From assembly GCA_025451875.1 (NCBI GenBank), contig JANWJQ010000164.1, positions 1-64,000 of the forward strand: a DNA stretch of 64,000 nt. Reading direction: 5' to 3'. This document shows positions 58,632 through 64,000 of the stretch, piece after piece. Made by a program: the position numbers and the translations under genes. The stretch is from Rhizomicrobium sp. (GTDB lineage: Bacteria > Pseudomonadota > Alphaproteobacteria > Micropepsales > Micropepsaceae). A model generated the notes under the pieces. It ran no database searches, was not told where the DNA came from, and saw nothing but the letters and a program-made list of their open reading frames with translations. The number at the start of each line of letters is the position of its first letter. The first letter of the stretch is position 1.

Positions 58632-59684
58632 GTGAGTTCGAAGGGCTTTTCGGAAGACCACCCTGCCAGGGTGGCCGTTTCATCCGTGACCGATCCGCTG
58701 AATGCGGAACTGGCGCGCCGCGTCCTTCAGGCCGCGCCCACCATCATCTATGTCTATGACCTCCAAGACGCGCGCAGCGTTTTCCAGAACCGCCGCTTCG
58801 CCGAACTTCTCGGCCATGCCGAAACGCCGGCCGACGAATGGCGCGGTTTCATGCATCCCGAAGATGAGAAGCGTTTTGCGCAGCATCGCGCCCGGCTGAA
58901 GACGATCGCGCCCGGCGAGACGCTGTTCTGGGAATTTCGCATGCGCGATGCGGGCGGCCAATGGCGGTGGTTTCTCGGGCGGGATGTCCTGCTTTCGCAG
59001 GATGATGCCGGCAAGCCTCTGCTCATTGTCGGCAACGCGGCGGACATCACCGAGCAGAAGGATGCCGAGGAGCATATGGAAATCCTCGCCGGCGAGATGC
59101 GCCATCGCGCCAAGAACCTCATCTCGCTTGTCGAAGGGATCGGACGCTTGTCCCGTCCCAAAAATCGCTCCGACATCGACGCCTTCATCGATGTTTATAT
59201 GGGCCGCCTGAAGGCGCTTCTGCACACCGGCGATATTGTTTTGTCGTCCAATCAGCGCATGGCGTATCTGTCGGCCGTGGTGGAAACCGCATTAAAGCCT
59301 TTTCAAAACGACGATTCACCGGAACGCATCGCCCTGCGGGGACCGGCGGTGATCGTGTCGGAAAAAACAGCGGGCGGCCTCGCATTGGCCCTCCACGAAC
59401 TGGCGACCAACGCCGTGAAATATGGCGCTCTGTCGGTGCCCGCCGGAAAAGTCTCGCTGCAATGGACCTTGACGCCGCACGAAACCGGCGAGCGGTTCGC
59501 CATGGAATGGCAGGAAAGCGATGGCCCGCCGGTCGCGCCGCCGCAAGCCGAAGGCTTCGGCGGCAAAGTGATCCGCCACAGCATCGCGCATGAACCCGCC
59601 GGGCGGATCGCGCTCGAATATTTGCCGGACGGCCTGCGTTGCAGTTTCACTTTTGAGATTCCGTTCGGAAACCCGAATTCCTGA
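58632..59684 (+). CDS. PAS-domain HWE-family histidine kinase
   Basis: PAS LQDARSVFQNRRFAELLGH...; H-box EILAGEMRHRAKNLISLVEGIGRLS; N-box LALALHELATNAVKYGALS; WxE-like FAMEWQESDGPPV. GTG start. Confidence 0.9.
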   Translation: MSSKGFSEDHPARVAVSSVTDPLNAELARRVLQAAPTIIYVYDLQDARSVFQNRRFAELLGHAETPADEWRGFMHPEDEKRFAQHRARLKTIAPGETLFWEFRMRDAGGQWRWFLGRDVLLSQDDAGKPLLIVGNAADITEQKDAEEHMEILAGEMRHRAKNLISLVEGIGRLSRPKNRSDIDAFIDVYMGRLKALLHTGDIVLSSNQRMAYLSAVVETALKPFQNDDSPERIALRGPAVIVSEKTAGGLALALHELATNAVKYGALSVPAGKVSLQWTLTPHETGERFAMEWQESDGPPVAPPQAEGFGGKVIRHSIAHEPAGRIALEYLPDGLRCSFTFEIPFGNPNS

Positions 59685-59688
59685 CCGG

Positions 59689-61458
59689 CTAGTGCAGAGT
59701 CTCGCCGGTGCCGGCGCCTTTGGACGCGAAGGCCGGATCGTTTGACGGCATGTCGCGCGATACGCGAATGGCGGGGCCTTGCGTGCCCGAATGCACCGGC
59801 AGGCGCAGCGACAGACGCGATTTTCCTTCCGCCGTTTTCTCGATCCAGAATTCGCCTTTGAGCTGTTCGGCCAATGCGGCGAGAATCCTCTGCGGGGATG
59901 GCCGCCCCTTGGCGAGCGCCGCGGAAGCGAACACGCCGTCCTCGATCCACAGCAGAAGATGATCGGGGCCGTCGCCGCCGAAATGCAGATCGACATGGCG
60001 GATGGCTTCATCCTTCTGCGGCACGAAGAGTTCGAACGACAAGGCTTCCACCGCGAAGAAGGACACCGGCGTCGCCATGTCCGGTGGCAATAGCCATTCT
60101 TCGGCGTCGATGGTGAGCCGGTAGCGAATGTTGCTTTCGACGGCGACGGTCCGCATCTGCTCGCCAAGCTCGATGAACAGGCGGCGCATATCGAGGATCG
60201 GCGTTGTGTCGTTCATCTCCATGAGGCGCTGGATCAGTGTCAACGCACCCACACGCGCCAGTATCTGCGAAAACGCCAGGCGGCTCCCCGCATCGGCGAT
60301 GTTCTGCGAATAAAGGCTGATCAGGCTGGCGACGATCTGCAGATTGTTCTTGATGCGGTGATGGATTTCGCGCGCCATCGCCGATTTCTGCGCCAGCGCA
60401 AAATTGAGCGTGCGGTCGCGGTCGCGGATGGATGTCGCCATATTCTTCATTTCGTCGCCGAGAACCCGGAACTCGTCGGGTGCTTCCTCAAGCTCGGTCA
60501 ATTCCAGGGCGAAATGGTTTTGCCCATAGGCTGCGGAAACGCGCTTCAGATAGGTCGTCCAGCGGATGACGAAACGCTCGGTGCCGAGCCACATCGCAAT
60601 GGACGCCAGGATCACCATCAGAAGCGGCAGCAGGATATTTCCCAACAGATATGCCTGCGAAACGCCGAAAGGCAGCGGCTCTTCCATCGCGAACGCAATC
60701 AGCCGCCGGCTGTTTTCGATCCGCTCCGCCGTCCAGCGCCAGCGCACATGGTCGCCGGTGTCTGCATAGAAGGTGTGCTGCTTGTGATCGACGCCGGCTT
60801 TCGCCACCGCCTTGTTCAAACCGTCGGGAACAGCCCGGTTGGATGCGATGATGGTGCCGCCGCGATCCACAATCAGCATCAGCCCGTAGGGCGGCAATCT
60901 TCCGTAGGGGCTTGTCTGGCTCACCCAGCGCAGATCGAGCGCCGCGCTCAATGCGCCCTTGAAGGCGCCGGACGCATCGTGAAGCGGCAATGTGTAGGGA
61001 AGCACGGGGCGCTCGGCCGCCGCGCTGGCAAGCACCGGCGGCACACCGGCGGCTTTTCGCGGCTGAATCCGCTTCCACCAGGGAAGTTTGGAATAATCAG
61101 GCACATCGAACGCACCTGTGGATGAGCATACCGGCTTTCCCTGCGCGTTCACGAAGGTCAGGTTGAGTATGTTGGGCAGGCCGATGACGGCAGTCTTCAG
61201 CATTCTGCCGCAGGCGACGGGATCGGCATCCAGTTCGGAACGCGCGGACAAGCCCTGCAGCAGATGCGCGGTGCCGGAGAAGATGTTCAGTTCGTTATGG
61301 GTCGCGTAGATCGCAGTCTGCCGCAGCACGTCGTCGATCGCCGCCTGGCGCGCGCGCACATGCATGACGCCCTGGGCGATGCTGGCGATGGCGAGCGGCG
61401 CGAGCGCCAACACGACGATCAACATCAGCTGCGCGCGAAGTGACTTCGCCTTCAACAC
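59689..61458 (-). CDS. HisKA_2-type kinase-like protein with Cache-like periplasmic domain and degenerate ATPase region (possible PhyP-like PhyR phosphatase)
   Basis: H-box AMAREIHHRIKNNLQIVASLISLYSQNI retained. The expected ELxxNAxKHA N-box reads FFAVEALSFELFVPQ, and the DDGxG region reads EDGVFA. Adjacent to ecfG. Confidence 0.75.
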   Translation of the reverse strand: MLKAKSLRAQLMLIVVLALAPLAIASIAQGVMHVRARQAAIDDVLRQTAIYATHNELNIFSGTAHLLQGLSARSELDADPVACGRMLKTAVIGLPNILNLTFVNAQGKPVCSSTGAFDVPDYSKLPWWKRIQPRKAAGVPPVLASAAAERPVLPYTLPLHDASGAFKGALSAALDLRWVSQTSPYGRLPPYGLMLIVDRGGTIIASNRAVPDGLNKAVAKAGVDHKQHTFYADTGDHVRWRWTAERIENSRRLIAFAMEEPLPFGVSQAYLLGNILLPLLMVILASIAMWLGTERFVIRWTTYLKRVSAAYGQNHFALELTELEEAPDEFRVLGDEMKNMATSIRDRDRTLNFALAQKSAMAREIHHRIKNNLQIVASLISLYSQNIADAGSRLAFSQILARVGALTLIQRLMEMNDTTPILDMRRLFIELGEQMRTVAVESNIRYRLTIDAEEWLLPPDMATPVSFFAVEALSFELFVPQKDEAIRHVDLHFGGDGPDHLLLWIEDGVFASAALAKGRPSPQRILAALAEQLKGEFWIEKTAEGKSRLSLRLPVHSGTQGPAIRVSRDMPSNDPAFASKGAGTGETLH

Positions 61459-61488
61459 ACGCCAGTGCCCCCCGCATGGCGGCGGCCA

Positions 61489-62121
61489 TTAGCCGGGAGC
61501 CTTCTCCGTGACCGACCGTCCGAATTTGAAAAATGCATCGGTGGGATCTTCTGGATGCTCCGACCGCGCCGGTAATACGCCATCTTTTCCTTCGACAAGG
61601 CTTTCCAGCCGCTTGCGCGCACGCGACACGCGGCTCTTGATCGTTCCGACCGCGCAACCGCAAATCGCGGCGGCTTCATCGTAACTGAACTCCCCAGCGG
61701 TCAAAATCAGCGCTTCCTTCTGTTCGAACGGAAGCATGTTGAACGCGCGCATGAGATCCGACAGGTCGAGCGAGGCATGCTGCTCGGGCTCCATCGCATC
61801 GGAATGAATCGATTCCGCTGCCGCGTAGTTGGTGACCGTCTTGGCGCGGCGATGGTTCGAATAGAACTCATTGCGCAGAATGACAAAAAGCCAGGCTTTC
61901 AGATTCGTGCCCGGGCGGAATTTGTCGCGCGCCTGAAGCGCCTTGGCGAGCGTTTCCTGCGCTAGGTCGTCGGCCAGATCGCGCTTGCCGCACAAGGAAC
62001 GCGCGAAGGCACGCAGCACCGGAACCATTTCAACCAGACCGGCGCGGAATGTCTTTTCCTCTTCCTTCGTCATCGGACGAGGAGCGTCTTGGTGTTCGTG
62101 GGCTTCCAGAGGCCGGTTCAT
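61489..62121 (-). CDS. ecfG: General stress response ECF sigma factor EcfG
   Basis: LCGKRDLADDLAQETLAKALQARDKFRPGTNLKAWLFVILRNEFYSNHRRAKT; AFNMLPFEQKEALILTAGEFSYDEAAAICGCAVGTIKSRVSRARKRL; next to nepR. Confidence 0.94.
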   Translation of the reverse strand: MNRPLEAHEHQDAPRPMTKEEEKTFRAGLVEMVPVLRAFARSLCGKRDLADDLAQETLAKALQARDKFRPGTNLKAWLFVILRNEFYSNHRRAKTVTNYAAAESIHSDAMEPEQHASLDLSDLMRAFNMLPFEQKEALILTAGEFSYDEAAAICGCAVGTIKSRVSRARKRLESLVEGKDGVLPARSEHPEDPTDAFFKFGRSVTEKAPG

Positions 62122-62333
62122 GCATCCGACTCCTTTTTGCCGTCAATTTTCTGAAGCAGCGCCATGAACTCGTCCGGGACGGGTTCGGAGGCGACCGTGT
62201 CGAAGAACTTGCGAAGACCCTGCGTGATAGCCTTCTGCTGCGCCCTGTGGGTCTGCGGCTTGGGCGTTCGGGTGCCTGCGCGGGCGACGCCTTCGGCGCT
62301 CACGACACCGTCCTCGCGGATTTTGTCGGCCAT
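62118..62333 (-). CDS. nepR: Anti-sigma factor NepR
   Basis: ITQGLRKFFDTVASEPVPDEFMALLQKID is the NepR core; overlaps ecfG and is divergent from phyR. Confidence 0.92.
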   Translation of the reverse strand: MADKIREDGVVSAEGVARAGTRTPKPQTHRAQQKAITQGLRKFFDTVASEPVPDEFMALLQKIDGKKESDA

Positions 62334-62416
62334 ATCATACTCCGAAACATAAACATGTGTAGTATCAATCGGTTGGAGGTTGGCCGTTGGCGACGCCTCG
62401 GTTCCTGCGCTACAAT

Positions 62417-62441
62417 AACCCAAGGGCCGGATTTTTGTTCC
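62417..62441 (-). promoter_or_regulatory. Candidate EcfG-type promoter toward nepR-ecfG
   Basis: Minus strand GGAAC-N16-GGTT (CGTT consensus with one mismatch). Confidence 0.4.
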
Positions 62442-62447
62442 ATCACG

Positions 62448-62473
62448 GGAACTTTGTTTTTGCCCGCCGCGTT
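62448..62473 (+). promoter_or_regulatory. Predicted EcfG-type promoter of phyR
   Basis: GGAAC-tttgtttttgcccgccg-CGTT: exact core with N17 spacing, ~50 nt upstream of the phyR start. Confidence 0.75.
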
Positions 62474-62521
62474 ATGCCCTCACTAGCGACATCGCTTGGA
62501 TCAAAAATAAGGGCCGCGCCT

Positions 62522-63307
62522 ATGAGTATGACCGCCACCCTCGGACCGCATCTTCCCTATTTGCGCCGGTATGCCAGAGCCTTGACGGGCTCACAGACCA
62601 GCGGGGACGCTTATGTGCGCGCCTCACTTGAGGCGCTCTTGGAAGGAAACGCCGAACTGGCGAAGGATGTTCCCCCGCGCATTGCCCTCTACCGGCTGTT
62701 TCATGTGCTGTGGTCGTCTTCCGGAAAATATGAATCTGCCGCATCGGGCGAAAAGCGCGGCGGCGTCGAAGGGCGGCTGCAATCTTTGTTGCCCACCAAT
62801 CGCGAAGCCCTGCTGCTGACCGCCGTGGAAGGCTTCAGCATGCCGGAAGTCGCCAAGATCCTGGACTGGAGCGAAGGCGATGTGGAGCAGGCGATCAACG
62901 CCGCGCTCAAATCCATCGACCGCGATCTGGAATCGCGCGTTCTCATCATCGAGGACGAATCCATCATCGCGCTCGATATCGAGAACCTCGTCACCGAGAT
63001 GGGCCACAAGGTCACCGGCATCGCCACCACGCGCGACGACGCTATCCGCATGGCGAAGGAGCAGAAGCCCGACGTCATCCTCACCGACATCCAGCTCGCC
63101 GATGGCAGCTCTGGCATCGATGCGGCGGTCGCGATCCTGAAGGATTTCGACATCCCGGTGATCTTCATCACCGCCTATCCGGAACGCCTGCTCACCGGCG
63201 AACGTCCGGAGCCAACCTATCTCATCACCAAGCCGTTCAGCCGCGACACCGTGCGCGCGACGCTCGGCCAGGCGCTGTTCTTCCATCGCTCGATGGCGCC
63301 GGCATAA
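62522..63307 (+). CDS. phyR: Response regulator PhyR (sigma-like domain plus receiver)
   Basis: EcfG-like N-terminus (LLPTNREALLLTAVEGFSMPEVAKILDWSEGDVEQAINAALKSI), then receiver VLIIEDESIIALDIENLV...VILTDIQLADGSSGIDAA...VIFITAYPERLLTGERPEPTYLITKPFS. Confidence 0.95.
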   Translation: MSMTATLGPHLPYLRRYARALTGSQTSGDAYVRASLEALLEGNAELAKDVPPRIALYRLFHVLWSSSGKYESAASGEKRGGVEGRLQSLLPTNREALLLTAVEGFSMPEVAKILDWSEGDVEQAINAALKSIDRDLESRVLIIEDESIIALDIENLVTEMGHKVTGIATTRDDAIRMAKEQKPDVILTDIQLADGSSGIDAAVAILKDFDIPVIFITAYPERLLTGERPEPTYLITKPFSRDTVRATLGQALFFHRSMAPA

Positions 63308-63326
63308 TCACATCCACATCGAAACG

Positions 63327-63357
63327 AAAAGGGCGGCATGCAAATGCCGCCCTTTTT
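63327..63357. terminator. Bidirectional-type rho-independent terminator between phyR and the AI-2E-like gene
   Basis: aaaagggcggcatgcaaatgccgcccttttt: perfect gggcggcat/atgccgccc stem flanked by A and T tracts. Confidence 0.92.
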
Positions 63358-63378
63358 CCTTGTTCGAAGCGAAAGAGA

Positions 63379-64000
63379 TCAGCGGCGGCGGCGTGCGCCG
63401 CCCAATCCGCCCTGCTCCGTCGCCAGCAGCATGCCGAAGGGCCGCATCGATGGCACATGCATCGCCACCGTATGCAACAGGATCAGCGCGGGAATGGCGG
63501 TGATGGCGGCGTAGGCGCCCCACATCCACACCAGCGTCGCCACCACGATGAAGATCGCCACTGGGCTCACCACGATGCGGCGGGACAAAAGCCAGGGCTG
63601 CACGAAATAGGCTTCCACCGTATCGATCGACAGAAGAATAATCGGCGGCAACAGCATCTGCAGGACCGCGTGGCCGGTGATAACGCCATAGATCGCCGCC
63701 GAGATGATGATCGCCGTCGGCCCGATGATCGGCACGAAATTCAGCAATCCATACGCCACGCCCCACAGCAATCCGTGCGGGATGCCCGCGATCCGGAAGG
63801 CGATGGCCGTAACCAAGGTCAGCCCGAGATTGATCATCGCCAGGGTGAAGAGATAACCGGAAACGCGCGACTTCACGTCCCGGCAGATGCGCGCCATGCG
63901 CAGGCGCCCGGCCATCGAGCGCGGCAGAAGAATGAGCTGGGTGGTATAATGCCGCCGCGTCGAAAGCAGAAAGATCGTCAGCACGGTGACATAGACGATC
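63379..64000 (-). CDS. AI-2E family transporter, 5' part beyond the window
   Basis: IPHGLLWGVAYGLLNFVPIIGPTAIIISAAIYGVITGHAVLQMLLPPIILLSIDTVEAYFVQPWLLSRRIVVSPVAIFIVVATLVWMWG. Confidence 0.85.
   Translation of the reverse strand, partial: IVYVTVLTIFLLSTRRHYTTQLILLPRSMAGRLRMARICRDVKSRVSGYLFTLAMINLGLTLVTAIAFRIAGIPHGLLWGVAYGLLNFVPIIGPTAIIISAAIYGVITGHAVLQMLLPPIILLSIDTVEAYFVQPWLLSRRIVVSPVAIFIVVATLVWMWGAYAAITAIPALILLHTVAMHVPSMRPFGMLLATEQGGLGGARRRR

Noticed and set aside
1-64000. CRISPR arrays, rRNA operons, toxin-antitoxin pairs, intact IS elements or classic defence systems
   Set aside because: No regularly spaced repeats, rRNA-like sequence, transposase ORFs or defence-family proteins recognised by eye or in the ORF list.

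Overview
The window looks alphaproteobacterial: GC-rich, with a PhyR/NepR/EcfG locus. From left to right it contains: (i) an accessory left end with a tyrosine-integrase remnant carrying two in-frame amber stops, an M28 peptidase, a Tat-type multicopper oxidase, a histidine kinase split by an in-frame TAG, and a PAS-like protein; (ii) a ~23 kb exopolysaccharide locus of Wzx/Wzy type (ugd, UDP-GlcA epimerase, glycosyltransferases, flippase, polymerase/ligase, BY-kinase, Wza, pectate-lyase-like protein) ending in a response regulator, histidine kinase and lipoprotein; (iii) kdpFABCDE; (iv) a same-strand block of P1 peptidase, DUF3311/symporter, TonB receptor, ALDH, SDR and M20 deacylase; (v) tamA/tamB; (vi) a TonB receptor/YfiR/CHASE8-like kinase/response regulator module; (vii) a general stress response locus with two HWE/HisKA_2-type kinases, ecfG, nepR and phyR. 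The main observations beyond routine annotation are: an imperfect direct repeat bracketing the exopolysaccharide locus; a motif shared by three upstream regions of that locus; an EcfG-type promoter (GGAAC-N16-CGTT) in front of the TonB receptor/YfiR/kinase operon; and a degenerate kinase next to ecfG that may be a PhyP-like phosphatase. No CRISPR array, rRNA or tRNA gene was recognised. All calls come from reading the sequence and the supplied ORFs; no database search was run.
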